From positions 7,068,001 to 7,132,000 of the forward strand of contig NZ_CP147520.1 in assembly GCF_037201975.1 (NCBI RefSeq): a stretch of 64,000 bases of DNA. The letters run 5' to 3'. Position 1 is the stretch's first letter. Each line of letters opens with the position of its first letter. The notes beneath the pieces are model-generated. The model ran no database searches, was not told the origin of the DNA, and saw only the letters and a program-made list of their open reading frames with translations. Source of the stretch: Streptomyces sp. TG1A-60. GTDB lineage: Bacteria; Actinomycetota; Actinomycetes; Streptomycetales; Streptomycetaceae. Made by a program: the position numbers and the translations under genes. Shown piece by piece: positions 8,693 to 17,520 of this stretch.

Positions 8693-8800
8693 TCGGTCAT
8701 CGTGTCAGCCGCCACCGACAACGGGCCTCCCCCGGGCGGGGGAGAGGCCCCACACCCGCGGGGGAGGACGCGGCGTCCCACAGGCGGCCAGGCTGGTGCC

Positions 8801-9868
8801 ATGACCAGCATCGACGTGCAGGACCTGACCAAGGAGTACGGCGCCGTCCGAGCCGTGGACCACCTCACTTTCCGTGTCGAGCCCGGCCGCGTCACCGGCT
8901 TCCTCGGCCCCAACGGCGCCGGGAAGTCCACCACCATGCGACTCGTCCTCGGCCTGGACCGGCCCACCACCGGCACCGCCACCGTCGGGGGCCGGGGCTA
9001 CGCAGGCCTCGATGAACCGCTGCGCCACGTGGGCGCCCTGCTCGACGCGCAGGCCGCGCACGGATCACGCACCGCCCGCGACCATCTCCGGGCGCTCGCG
9101 GCGAGCAACCGCATCGCGCCCGCCCGCGTGGACGAGGTCCTGGAGGGGACGGGTCTCGGGAAGGTCGCACGGCGCCGGGTGAGGACGTACTCCCTGGGCA
9201 TGCGCCAACGCCTCGGAATCGCGGCGGCCCTGCTCGGCGACCCGCCCGTGGTCCTGCTCGACGAACCGTCCAACGGCCTCGATCCCGAAGGGATCGTCTG
9301 GATCCGTGCGTTGTTGCGCCGCCTGGCTCGCGAGGGCCGTACCGTCCTGGTCTCCAGCCATCTCATGAACGAGACCGCCTCCTTCGCCGACCATCTGATC
9401 GTCCTCGGCCGAGGACGCCTCCTCGCCGACACCCCCATGCGGGAGTTCATCCACGCGCGCGTGCAGCCCCGCGTACGGGTGCGCGCCACCGACGGCGAGG
9501 CCCTCACCGACGCCGCCCTCGGGGACAGGGCGAGTGGGCTCTCGGCGGCCGAAGCTCTGCGGGGTGTCGTCGGCTGCGGCGTCTACCTCACCCTGATGGC
9601 GCTTCTCGCGGCCGGCCTGACCGCCCTCCTGCGCAGCGGCGTGGCCACCCTGGGCATCCTCGTCCCGTTCCTGCTCATCGTCTCCTTCGTCGTCGGTGGA
9701 GTCTCCGGTGGCGTCGCCGACTTCCTGCCCGACAAAGCGGGCCAGGTGATCCTCCACGAGACGTCCGACGGCGCGCTGGGCGCCTGGAGCGGCCTGGCGG
9801 TGACCGCGGTGTGGGCGGCGCTCGCGCTGGCGGCGGGAGCGTGGGGCGTGCGGCGGCGGGACGTCTGA
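8801..9868 (+). CDS. ABC transporter ATPase fused in frame to a permease C-terminal remnant
   Basis: Residues 1-235 are a complete ABC ATPase domain: Walker A GPNGAGKST, signature YSLGMRQR, Walker B VVLLDEPSNG and switch His in SSHLM. From about residue 245 the usual ATPase C-terminal domain is missing. The frame continues into about 115 residues with three to four membrane segments ending GAWGVRRRDV, which look like the end of an ABC-2 type permease. An in-frame deletion joining two neighbouring genes is the best explanation. The product could not form a normal two-subunit exporter unless another permease supplies the missing part. The divergent two-component system probably once regulated it. 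Confidence 0.8.
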   Translation: MTSIDVQDLTKEYGAVRAVDHLTFRVEPGRVTGFLGPNGAGKSTTMRLVLGLDRPTTGTATVGGRGYAGLDEPLRHVGALLDAQAAHGSRTARDHLRALAASNRIAPARVDEVLEGTGLGKVARRRVRTYSLGMRQRLGIAAALLGDPPVVLLDEPSNGLDPEGIVWIRALLRRLAREGRTVLVSSHLMNETASFADHLIVLGRGRLLADTPMREFIHARVQPRVRVRATDGEALTDAALGDRASGLSAAEALRGVVGCGVYLTLMALLAAGLTALLRSGVATLGILVPFLLIVSFVVGGVSGGVADFLPDKAGQVILHETSDGALGAWSGLAVTAVWAALALAAGAWGVRRRDV

Positions 9869-9908
9869 CGCCGCGCCGGTTGTCGGTGGTGCCCGGTTTA
9901 CTGGACCC

Positions 9909-10346
9909 ATGAGCATCACGCAGCACCTCGCCGTCATCGACCGGCTGTGCTCCGGGGATTTCCCGGCGGAGCCCGGCCGGTCGGACGTGGGCACGGCCGG
10001 GCCGGGTTATCACGTCGCCGAGTTACAGACGAGCGTCGACTTCTGGGAGGACGACGGCACGCGACGGGAGGAGACCGAGGAGCAGTACGAGGCGGACCGG
10101 GACGCCCTGTCACGGCTGCTCACCGAACGCTGGGGCGCCCCGGACGTGTTCAGCCTGTTCAGCGTCCTCGACCGATCCATGGGCGGCGAGGACATACCCG
10201 GCCCCTGGGCCGTGCTCAGCTCCCATGTCCCGGACGTGCACCTCTGGCGGGCCGACGGCCGTTGGGTGGCCCTCGGCGTCTCACAGTGGGACAAGGAACT
10301 GCCGTTCCAACTCGTCGCGCTGATAACGGAGACCGACCCACCCTGA
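9909..10346 (+). CDS. Conserved hypothetical protein
   Basis: A 145-residue acidic soluble protein of unknown function, rich in Trp and Asp/Glu, with no signal peptide or membrane segment. The ATG at 9909 is 40 bases after the ABC fusion gene. Codon use is normal for the window. The pattern of an N-terminal helix followed by strand-like segments (WAVLSSHVPDVHLWRADG, WVALGVSQWDKELPFQL) recalls small Streptomyces proteins often annotated only as hypothetical. It may be co-transcribed with the gene before it. I do not recognise the family. Confidence 0.75.
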   Translation: MSITQHLAVIDRLCSGDFPAEPGRSDVGTAGPGYHVAELQTSVDFWEDDGTRREETEEQYEADRDALSRLLTERWGAPDVFSLFSVLDRSMGGEDIPGPWAVLSSHVPDVHLWRADGRWVALGVSQWDKELPFQLVALITETDPP

Positions 10347-10376
10347 CACGTGGACCGCACCGACGAATCCCGCCGG

Positions 10377-10874
10377 TCAGCCCTCCGCCGCGACCCGCAG
10401 GCGTCCGAACTCCTCCGCCATCGTCGCCGTCGTCCAGTGCGCGTTCAGCCCGCTCGGGTTGGGCAGCACCCACACGCGCGAGTCCCCGATCGCCCGCTCC
10501 TGCGGACCGACGACGGCCTTGCGGTCGCCGAACGCGGCCCGGTAGGCGGTGACACCCACGACCGCGAGCCAGCGTGGCCGCAGCCGCTCCACCCTGGCGG
10601 TCAGCAGGCGCCCGCCCTCGACGTACTCCTCCGTCGTCAGCTCGTCCGCGCGGGCCGTGGCCCGGGCGACCACGTTCGTGATGCCGAGCCCGTGCGACGG
10701 CAACTCGCCCTGCTCGGCGGGCTTGAGCAAGCGGGGCGTGAAGCGGGACAGGTGCAGGACCGGCCAGAAGCGGTTGCCCGGGCGGGCGAAATGGTGGCCG
10801 GTCGCCGCCGTCGTCAGTCCCGGGTTGATGCCGCAGAAAAGGACCCGGAGGCCGTCCGCGGTGACATCCGGCAC
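10377..10874 (-). CDS. mug: G/U mismatch-specific uracil-DNA glycosylase
   Basis: This is a MUG-family DNA repair enzyme that removes uracil or thymine mispaired with guanine. The active-site motif GINPGL lies near residue 16, followed by HHFARPGNRFWPVLH, and NPSGLNAHW is the second conserved motif near the C-terminus. The GTG at 10874 gives 165 residues. The frame is open upstream almost to the purB stop (reading FTQAELEAARDRL), which matches the usual N-terminus of the family. The true start is therefore probably a few codons earlier with a non-standard codon, or translation is coupled to purB. It lies directly downstream of purB on the same strand. Confidence 0.9.
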   Translation of the reverse strand: MPDVTADGLRVLFCGINPGLTTAATGHHFARPGNRFWPVLHLSRFTPRLLKPAEQGELPSHGLGITNVVARATARADELTTEEYVEGGRLLTARVERLRPRWLAVVGVTAYRAAFGDRKAVVGPQERAIGDSRVWVLPNPSGLNAHWTTATMAEEFGRLRVAAEG

Positions 10875-10918
10875 CAGCCGGTCGCGGGCGGCCTCCAGTT
10901 CGGCCTGGGTGAAGCGGT

Positions 10919-12361
10919 TCAGAGGATCGCTCCCGGTGTGTAGCCCGCGGCCTCCGGGCGCTGCTTCACGATCTCCTCGATCCGGCCGACGACGACGGCG
11001 ACCTGGTCGGACGCGGCGCCCGTGAAGGAGAGCTTGTCGGCCATGAGCGCGTCGAGCTGGGTACGGTCCAGCGGGATGCGGTCGTCGGCGGCGAGCTTGT
11101 CGAGCAGTTCGTTGCGCTCGGCGCCCTGCTCGCGCATCGCGAGCGCGGAGGCGACGGCGTTCTCCTTGATGGCCTCGTGCGCGACCTCACGTCCGACGCC
11201 CGAGCGCACCGCGCCCATCAGCACCTTGGTCGTGGCGAGGAACGGCAGGTAGCGGTCCAGCTCCCGGGCGACGACGGCCGGGAAGGCACCGAACTCGTCC
11301 AGGACGGTCAGGAAGGTCTCCAGCAGCCCGTCCAGCGCGAAGAACGCGTCCGGCAGCGCGACGCGGCGCACCACCGAGCAGGACACGTCGCCCTCGTTCC
11401 ACTGGTCGCCCGCCAGCTCACCCGTCATCGAGGCGTAGCCGCGCAGGATGACCATGAGGCCGTTGACGCGCTCGCAGGAGCGGGTGTTCATCTTGTGCGG
11501 CATGGCGGACGAGCCGACCTGCCCCGGTTTGAAGCCCTCGGTCACCAGCTCGTGCCCGGCCATCAGCCGGATCGTCTTCGCCAGCGAGGACGGTGCCGCC
11601 GCCACTTGCACCAGCGCGGTCACCACGTCGTAGTCCAGCGAGCGCGGGTAGACCTGGCCGACCGAGGTGAACGCCTGCGCGAAGCCGAGGTGCCCGGCGA
11701 TCCGGTCCTCCAGCTCGGCCAGCTTGGCGGCGTCCCCGCCCAGCAGGTCCAGCATGTCCTGGGCCGTACCCACCGGGCCCTTGATGCCGCGCAGCGGGTA
11801 GCGCTCCAACAGCTCCTCGATGCGCCCGTACGCCACGAGCAGCTCGTCGGCGGCGGTCGCGAAACGCTTGCCGAGCGTGGTTGCCTGCGCGGCCACGTTG
11901 TGCGAGCGGCCGGCCATGACCAGCTCGCCGTACTCACCGGCCAGCCTGCCCAGCCGCGCCAGTACGGCCACCGCACGGTCGCGGATCAGCTCCAGCGAGA
12001 GACGGATCTGCAGCTGCTCGACGTTCTCGGTGAGGTCGCGGGACGTCATGCCCTTGTGCACGTGCTCGTGCCCGGCGAGGTCGTTGAACTCCTCGATCCT
12101 GGCCTTCACGTCGTGCCGTGTGACCTTCTCGCGCTCGGCGACGGAGGCCAGGTCGACGGTGTCCAGGACCCGCTCGTAGTCGGCGAGCGCCTCGTCCGGC
12201 ACCTCGATGCCGAGGTCCTTCTGGGCCCGCAGCACGGCCAGCCAGAGCTGCCGCTCCAGCCTCACCTTCTGCTCGGGCGACCAGAGCGTGGCGAGCTCGG
12301 CGGAGGCGTAGCGTCCGGCGAGGACGTTCGGAATGCGGGGCTTGGCTGGCGCAGAAGTCAC
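10919..12361 (-). CDS. purB: Adenylosuccinate lyase
   Basis: A 480-residue enzyme of the fumarase/aspartase superfamily. It acts twice in purine synthesis, splitting adenylosuccinate and SAICAR with release of fumarate. The superfamily signature GSSAMPHKMN lies at about residue 290. The catalytic His is in AGRSHNVAAQATT, and HEHVHKGMTSRD is the first conserved block. The start is the GTG at 12361; the longer open frame upstream lacks family similarity. It is the first gene of a likely purB-mug unit. Length is normal for the actinobacterial form. Confidence 0.97.
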   Translation of the reverse strand: MTSAPAKPRIPNVLAGRYASAELATLWSPEQKVRLERQLWLAVLRAQKDLGIEVPDEALADYERVLDTVDLASVAEREKVTRHDVKARIEEFNDLAGHEHVHKGMTSRDLTENVEQLQIRLSLELIRDRAVAVLARLGRLAGEYGELVMAGRSHNVAAQATTLGKRFATAADELLVAYGRIEELLERYPLRGIKGPVGTAQDMLDLLGGDAAKLAELEDRIAGHLGFAQAFTSVGQVYPRSLDYDVVTALVQVAAAPSSLAKTIRLMAGHELVTEGFKPGQVGSSAMPHKMNTRSCERVNGLMVILRGYASMTGELAGDQWNEGDVSCSVVRRVALPDAFFALDGLLETFLTVLDEFGAFPAVVARELDRYLPFLATTKVLMGAVRSGVGREVAHEAIKENAVASALAMREQGAERNELLDKLAADDRIPLDRTQLDALMADKLSFTGAASDQVAVVVGRIEEIVKQRPEAAGYTPGAIL

Positions 12362-12372
12362 GTGTACGGAGT

Positions 12373-12788
12373 CTACTGGCGATTCGTGCAGGTGGGCGCA
12401 GCGGGTCTCTTCGGAGGAACCTGCGAAGAGGAGTCCGGCGCGTCGGCGACCTCCGCCAGCATGGCCCCGTGGCACGGCTCCGGCGCGCACCAGCAGGCCG
12501 GCGTCCTTCCGCGCAGCTCCGGCTCCAGGGCCAGCAGCTCGGGGGCGGCCATCAGATACTCCCGGTACTCGGCCATCACCCCGGCCCGCGTCCCGTCGCG
12601 CTTCTTCCTGGGGGTGTCGTAGGGAACGGGTTGTGGAGCGGGTGCCGGGGCAGGTCCCAGTGGCCCATGGTCCAGCGGCGGCCGACGTGGACGAGATCGG
12701 CGGGGGTGTGTTCCAGCCGGGTGCCGAAGTCGCGGATGCGGCCCTTGGGGTTGATGACGGTGGTGACCGCCTCAGGCGCGTCAGGCAT
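12373..12788 (-). pseudogene. DUF4326 protein, split by a single-base frameshift
   Basis: Two adjacent reverse-strand frames together make one DUF4326 protein. The first starts at the ATG at 12788 and reads VTTVINPKGRIRDFGTRL, then DLVHVGRRW and NPFP. The second continues as MAEYREYLMA and ends with CWCAPEPCHGAMLAE, the Cys-rich motif typical of the family. Adding one C to the C run at 12622-12624 (GGG on the forward strand) restores a single frame that passes from NPFP to YDTPRKKRDG. The gene is either broken by a one-base contraction or is intact and misread. Function of the family is unknown. Confidence 0.75.
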
Positions 12789-12824
12789 GTCGGGCTCTTT
12801 CCGGCGACCGTCCGTCGGCGCCTC

Positions 12825-13607
12825 TTACGCTCTTGGCCCCTCCCACGGCAACAACTCGGGCCGCTTGGCCGGGAGGCCGTCGCCGGAGGAGCGCCCCGTG
12901 AGGCGGCGGCCTATCCATGGCAGCAGGTACTGCCTGGCGAACCGCACGTGGGCCAGCTGCCGTGCGGTCCATCCGGGCGGCGCCGCCACGGGCATCGGTG
13001 TCCGCCACTCCGTGTCCTCCGCCGCGTAGCCGAGCCCCTGCCAGACCGCCTCGGCGACCCGGCGGTGGCCCTCGGCGGTCAGGTGCAGCCGGTCCACGTC
13101 CCACATGCGGGGATCCCTCAGCGAGGGGGCGCCGTACAGGTCGACGACGAGGGCGCCGTGCCGGGCGGCCAGCCCGTCGACGCAGGCGAACAGCTCCTCC
13201 ATGCGCGGCCGGAACCGCTCCAGGACGGGGCCCTGGCGTCCCGGGCTGCGCATCAGGACGAGCTGCTTGCAGGCGGGCGCCAGCCGCTCCACGGCCTCCT
13301 CCAGCAGGCCGCGCACCCTCTCCATGTCGCACTTCGGGCGCAGGGTGTCGTTCAGGCCGCCCACCAGCGTGATCACGTCCGCCTCCATGGCGGCGGCCAC
13401 GTCCACCTGCTCGGCGACGATCTGTCCGATCAGCTTTCCGCGCACCGCGAGGTTGGCGTACCGGAATCCGGGCGTCCGCGCGGCCATCCGGCCCGCGAGG
13501 AGATCCGCCCAGCCCCGGTACGAACCGTCCGGCAACAGGTCGGACATGCCCTCGGTGAAGGAGTCGCCGACCGCGACAAGGCTGGAGTGTGTGGGATTCG
13601 TCTGCAT
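12825..13607 (-). CDS. SGNH/GDSL-family hydrolase
   Basis: A 260-residue SGNH hydrolase. Block I is AVGDSFTEG with the nucleophile Ser at about residue 16. Gly and Asn of blocks II and III are seen in NLAVRGK and VGGLNDTL. The catalytic Asp and His are in WDVDRLHLTAEG. There is no signal peptide, so it probably acts in the cytoplasm on an ester or acyl substrate. The C-terminal 60 residues (after EWRTPMPVAAPPGW) form the extension common in Streptomyces homologues. It is transcribed toward the DUF4326 gene. Confidence 0.9.
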   Translation of the reverse strand: MQTNPTHSSLVAVGDSFTEGMSDLLPDGSYRGWADLLAGRMAARTPGFRYANLAVRGKLIGQIVAEQVDVAAAMEADVITLVGGLNDTLRPKCDMERVRGLLEEAVERLAPACKQLVLMRSPGRQGPVLERFRPRMEELFACVDGLAARHGALVVDLYGAPSLRDPRMWDVDRLHLTAEGHRRVAEAVWQGLGYAAEDTEWRTPMPVAAPPGWTARQLAHVRFARQYLLPWIGRRLTGRSSGDGLPAKRPELLPWEGPRA

Positions 13608-13674
13608 GGCGGAAACGATGCTAACGCGTTCACATACCCGGCGGTCGGTCGACCTCTTCGCCTCCTCGGACGGG

Positions 13675-14691
13675 TCACACGGCGGGCTGTCCGAACAGCT
13701 CCCGCAGCACGTCCTCCATGGTCACGATGCCGGCCAGCCGCCCGTCCGCGCCTTGGACCGCCGCCAGATGCGTACGGCTGCGGCGCATCGCGGTGAGCAC
13801 GTCGTCCAGTGGTGTGCTCTCCCGCACCCGGGCGATGGACCGCGTGTCGCGGACGGAGAACGGTACGTCACGCGGTGCCGCGTCGAGCGCGTCCTTCACA
13901 TGGAGATAGCCGACGATCCGGCGCCCCTCGTCGACCACGGGGAAGCGGGAGAACCCGGACTCGGCCGACAGCCGCTCCAGTTCCTCCGGGGTGACCCCCA
14001 TGCCCGCGTAGACGACGCGTTCCAGCGGGAGGACGACGTCGCGCACGGGTCGGCGGCCCAGCTCCAGCGCATCGCGCAGCCGCTCCCGCGCGCGGTCGTC
14101 GATGAGTCCGGCCTCGCTGGAGTCCCGGACGAGGCGGGCCAGTTCGGTGTCCGAGAAGGTCGCCGTGACCTCGTCCTTCGTCTCGATCCGCATCAGCCTC
14201 AGCAGCGTGTTCGCGAAGGCGTTGACCGTGAAGATCACCGGGCGGAGCGCCCGCGACAGGGTCACCAGCGGCGGGCCGAGCAGCAGGGCGCTGCGCACCG
14301 GCTCCGCGAGGGCGATGTTCTTCGGCACCATCTCGCCGAGCAGCATGTGCAGATAGGTGGCGAGCGCCAGGGCGATCACGAAGGACACCGCGTGGCCCGC
14401 GCTCTCCGGCACGCCGATCGCGTGGAACAGCGGCTCCAGCAGATGCTCGATCGCGGGCTCCGCGACCACACCGAGGACCAGGGTGCACAGTGTGATGCCG
14501 AGCTGCGCCGTCGCCATCAGCGCCGACACGTGCCGCAGCCCCCACAGCACGCTGCGCGCCCGCCGGTCGCCCTGTTCGGCGTACGGTTCGATCTGGCTGC
14601 GGCGTACGGAGATCAGGGCGAACTCGGCGCCCACGAAGAAGGCGTTGGCGACCAGCGTCGCGAAACCGATCAGCAGCTGGACGGCGGTCAT
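13675..14691 (-). CDS. CNNM/HlyC-CorC family membrane protein with CBS pair (short form)
   Basis: A 338-residue protein with an N-terminal CNNM (DUF21) membrane domain of three to four segments (residues 1-180, including LGEMVPKNIALAEP). A CBS pair follows at about 205-335 (PLERVVYAGMGVTPEEL and VTMEDVLRELFG). It lacks the C-terminal CorC/HlyC domain that its upstream neighbour has. Proteins of this type are implicated in magnesium or cobalt efflux. Its ATG overlaps the stop of the neighbouring gene by 4 bases (ATGA), so the two are translationally coupled and may form a heteromer. Confidence 0.9.
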   Translation of the reverse strand: MTAVQLLIGFATLVANAFFVGAEFALISVRRSQIEPYAEQGDRRARSVLWGLRHVSALMATAQLGITLCTLVLGVVAEPAIEHLLEPLFHAIGVPESAGHAVSFVIALALATYLHMLLGEMVPKNIALAEPVRSALLLGPPLVTLSRALRPVIFTVNAFANTLLRLMRIETKDEVTATFSDTELARLVRDSSEAGLIDDRARERLRDALELGRRPVRDVVLPLERVVYAGMGVTPEELERLSAESGFSRFPVVDEGRRIVGYLHVKDALDAAPRDVPFSVRDTRSIARVRESTPLDDVLTAMRRSRTHLAAVQGADGRLAGIVTMEDVLRELFGQPAV

Positions 14692-16024
14692 CGCGTCTTC
14701 TCCTCGTGCTCCTCGTCGGCGGTGACCGGCGCGTGCAGCAGCACCCGCGCGGCCCGGCGGCCGGTGGAGTCCACCACGTCCAGTCGCCAGCCGGCGACCT
14801 CGACGGTGTCGCCGACGGCCGGGATACGACCCAGCTCGGTGGCGACGAGGCCGGCGAGCGTCTCGTACGGCCCCTCCGGCGCGCGCAGGCCGACGCGGGC
14901 GAGCTGGTCGGTGCGCGCCGAGCCGTCGGCCGAGTACAGCTCGCGGCCGTTCACGTCGGTGCCGACGGAGGCCAGGTCGGGCGTCTCGTGCGGGTCGTGC
15001 TCGTCCCGTACCTCGCCGACGACCTCCTCGACGATGTCCTCCAGGGTCACGACGCCGGCGGTGCCGCCGTACTCGTCGATGACGACGGCCATCGTGCGCT
15101 TGCCGGAGAGCCGGTCCAGGACCCGGTCGACGGTCAGCGACTCGGGGACGAGGAGCGGCTCACGCAGCAGCTCCGCCACGGAGGTGCGCAGTCGGCGCTC
15201 GGCGGGCACGGCGAGGACGTCCTTGATGTGCACCGTGCCGACGACCGAGTCGAGGCTGCCGCGGTAGACGGGGAAGCGGGACAGCCCGGTGGCCCGGGTC
15301 GCGTTCGCCACGTCCTCGCAGGTCGCCTGGGCATCGAGGGCGATGACCTGGACGCGGGGGGTCATCACGTTCTCCGCGGTCAGATCGGCGAGGTTCAGCG
15401 TCCGCACGAACAGCTCTGCGGTGTCCGCCTCCAGGGCGCCCTCCCTGGCCGAGTGCCGGGCGAGAGCCGCCAGCTCCTGAGGGCCGCGCGCGGAGGCCAG
15501 CTCCTCGGCCGGCTCGATGCCGAAGAGGCGTACCAGGTGGTTGGCGGTGTTGTTGAGGTGGCTGATGAAGGGCTGGAACGCGGCGCTGAACCAGCGCTGC
15601 GGGTTCGCCACCTTCTTCGCCACGGGCAGGGGCAGGAGATCGCCCAGTTCTTGGGCACCAGTTCGCCGACGACCATCAGTACGACGGTCGACAGGGCCGT
15701 ACCGATCACCAGGGCCACCGAACTCGACGCGGAGCCCGGCACGCCGACCGCCTCCAGCGGGCCCGCGATCAGCTTGGCGATGGACGGCTCGGCGAGCATG
15801 CCGACCACCAGGTTGGTGACGGTGATGCCGAGCTGGGCGCCGGAGAGCTGGAACGTCAGATTCCGTACGGCCTTGAGGGCGCCGGCGGCACCCCGCTCAC
15901 CGCGCTCCACGGCCCGCTCCAGCTGGCCGCGCTCGACCGTGGTCAGCGAGAACTCGGCGGCGACGAAGGCACCACAGATCAGCGAGAGCAGCACCGCCAC
16001 CAGAAGGAGGAGTACTTCGGTCAT
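14688..16024 (-). pseudogene. CNNM/CBS/CorC membrane protein, interrupted by a single-base frameshift
   Basis: Read through one frameshift this is a full-length protein of about 445 residues. It has a CNNM membrane domain from the ATG at 16024 (LICGAFVAAEFSLTTVERGQ to VVGELVPKNWAIS), then a CBS pair (TPRVQVIALDAQ, VVTLEDIVEEVVGE) and a CorC/HlyC domain ending EEHEEKTR. The first part ends in frame +1 after NWAIS; the rest resumes as VAKKVANPQRWFSAAFQPF. Restoring one C in the run at 15629-15632 (GGGG on the forward strand) rejoins them as PLPVAKKVANP. Otherwise the gene looks well conserved, so an assembly error is a real possibility. Confidence 0.8.
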
Positions 16025-16226
16025 CGGGTCACCTCCGCCCCATGGTCGGACAGGGGCGGGAGGACCGTGCGATGTCGGGCACGTGGTGTGCCGGGCGGGG
16101 TACTGGGAGGCTCGCCCATGGGCGGACGCTCACAACCTTTCCGTGGAGGCTGACTGGTCCACTCATGGTAAAGGGTCGGCAAAGTGCCGTTGTGCCACCT
16201 CTGACTCCGACTCCGCCCCCCGGTAT

Positions 16227-16478
16227 CTACTCCCCGAGCGGCTTCACCCGCCGCCGTCAGGTCTCCTCGGGCGTATACCCGGCCGCCCGCCACGCGTGGT
16301 GGGCCGTCTCGTTCCGTACGAACAACCATCACGACGCGATGGTTGTTCGTACGGTCGCGCCGCGCCGCCCGCCGAGCCGGACGAACCGTTCCTCGGCGGC
16401 GCTGAGCAGGGCCGAGCCGATGCCCTGCCGCCATCGCTCCGGGTGCGCCGCCAGCCGTCGAATCCTGGCGGCTCCCAA
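16227..16478 (-). pseudogene. Truncated, broken duplicate of the neighbouring GNAT acetyltransferase
   Basis: The reverse strand encodes the C-terminal half of a GNAT protein: RRLAAHPERWRQGIGSALL, then SAAEERFVRLGGRR, NETAHHAWRAAGYTPEET and VKPLGE. It closely matches the intact gene at 16506 (HPDHRRQGIATALL, AAEQRFAALGGRR, ANEQAHHTWAAAGY, VKPL). The N-terminal half is absent. A TGA replaces a Trp codon after EET. The eight residues between GGRR and NETAHH are replaced by a 17-base inverted repeat that brings in another stop. This is a decayed tandem duplicate. Confidence 0.75.
16314..16354. repeat. 17-bp perfect inverted repeat inside the GNAT remnant
   Basis: CCGTACGAACAACCATC at 16314-16330 and its exact reverse complement at 16338-16354 flank a 7-base loop (ACGACGC). 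It sits exactly where the intact paralogue has ordinary coding sequence, and adds about 24 bases net. No transposase is nearby. Confidence 0.9.
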
Positions 16479-16505
16479 ACATTCGTCTGAGAGCCCTGCC
16501 CAGCC

Positions 16506-16925
16506 TTACAGGGGTTTGACCCAGCGCCGCCAGTGGTCCTCGCGATGGTAGCCAGCGGCGGCCCATGTGTGGTGGGCCTGTTCGTTGGCTTCCAGGACCA
16601 TGGCGTCGACGCGTCGCCCGCCGAGGGCGGCGAAGCGTTGTTCGGCGGCTTCCAGGAGGGCGGTGGCGATGCCTTGCCGGCGGTGGTCGGGGTGTACGGC
16701 GAGTCGGTAGGCGGAGCATCGCCATCCATCGAAGCCGGCTATGACGGTTCCCGTGAGGAGACCGTCGCGCTCTGCGAGGAGCAGGGCTTCGGGGTCTGTC
16801 GTGACGAGTCGGGCCACTCCGTCGTGGTCGTCGCTGATGCTCGTGCCTTCCGCGGCTTCGCACCAGAAGTGCAACACGGTATCGATGTCCGAGAGGGTGG
16901 CGCTGCGGATGTGGAGATCGCTCAT
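16506..16925 (-). CDS. GNAT-family N-acetyltransferase
   Basis: A 139-residue single-domain acetyltransferase. The acetyl-CoA binding motif A is LAVHPDHRRQGIATALLEAA, with the R/QxxGxG/A loop as RRQGIA. The C-terminal ANEQAHHTWAAAGYH and RRWVKPL segments are typical of small GNATs. The start is the ATG at 16925; a TTG four codons upstream also extends the frame. Substrate is unknown. A broken copy of its C-terminal half lies immediately downstream. Confidence 0.9.
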   Translation of the reverse strand: MSDLHIRSATLSDIDTVLHFWCEAAEGTSISDDHDGVARLVTTDPEALLLAERDGLLTGTVIAGFDGWRCSAYRLAVHPDHRRQGIATALLEAAEQRFAALGGRRVDAMVLEANEQAHHTWAAAGYHREDHWRRWVKPL

Positions 16926-17520
16926 GGGACGAGCCAAGCAGAGCGCCGACCCGTCTGGCGAACCGTTGCCGTCCGACGAATCGAGAGCGGGCCATCCGCA
17001 TGTCTTTGACGCCCGGTTGACGCTCGTTGATCACTGTCCCCATACATCACGGCCGACCAGGCACGATCTCGGCGAGCGGGTCCTCAAAGGGCGTGCGGCC
17101 GTGGCGGCCCGTTCGCCGGCCCGGTGGCAACCCACCGATGACGCAGAGCCTCAGGGCGGTCAGCGGGGGATAGCCGTGAGCCTGCCCCAGGACGCCGTTA
17201 CGAGCTGCTCGTCGCCCGAGGCGTCAAGCCCGCACCGGCACCGGCGAATCCGTGGCCATCGGCCGCCGCCACTACCCGGTCAAGCAAGTCGGCCAGTTCA
17301 TCACTGCCAGGACCGCCGTGACTTCAGCGCCGCCGAAGTCCTCCGGGCCATGACTCGGCTCGGCTTCACCTGCCGCACCCTCCCCCAGGGCCGCACCCGT
17401 ACGCATCCCGAGCTCGCTCCAGCAAGCCTCCGGGGTGCCCGGCACCCCCGTATCCGTCTGACCGAAAGAACAGGCACGAGCCCACACCGCCGTTCAGGGG
17501 GTTCCCGTCGCAGTGGTTGC
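16926..17520. other. Region without an intact gene; possible fragments
   Basis: About 595 bases upstream of the GNAT gene contain no complete reading frame with family similarity. Two forward-strand stretches look coding-like: RRYELLVARGVKPA near 17185-17230 and DFSAAEVLRAMTRLGFTCRT near 17320-17382. They are in different frames, without starts, and look like decayed genes I cannot identify. Confidence 0.35.

Noticed and set aside
16025..16226. Possible yybP-ykoY riboswitch before the CBS gene, suggested by GGGGAGTAG
   Set aside because: The bases are the end of the GNAT remnant, and the other conserved riboswitch blocks are missing.
14706..16490. 594-codon forward open frame
   Set aside because: Antisense to the CBS-domain genes; no family features.
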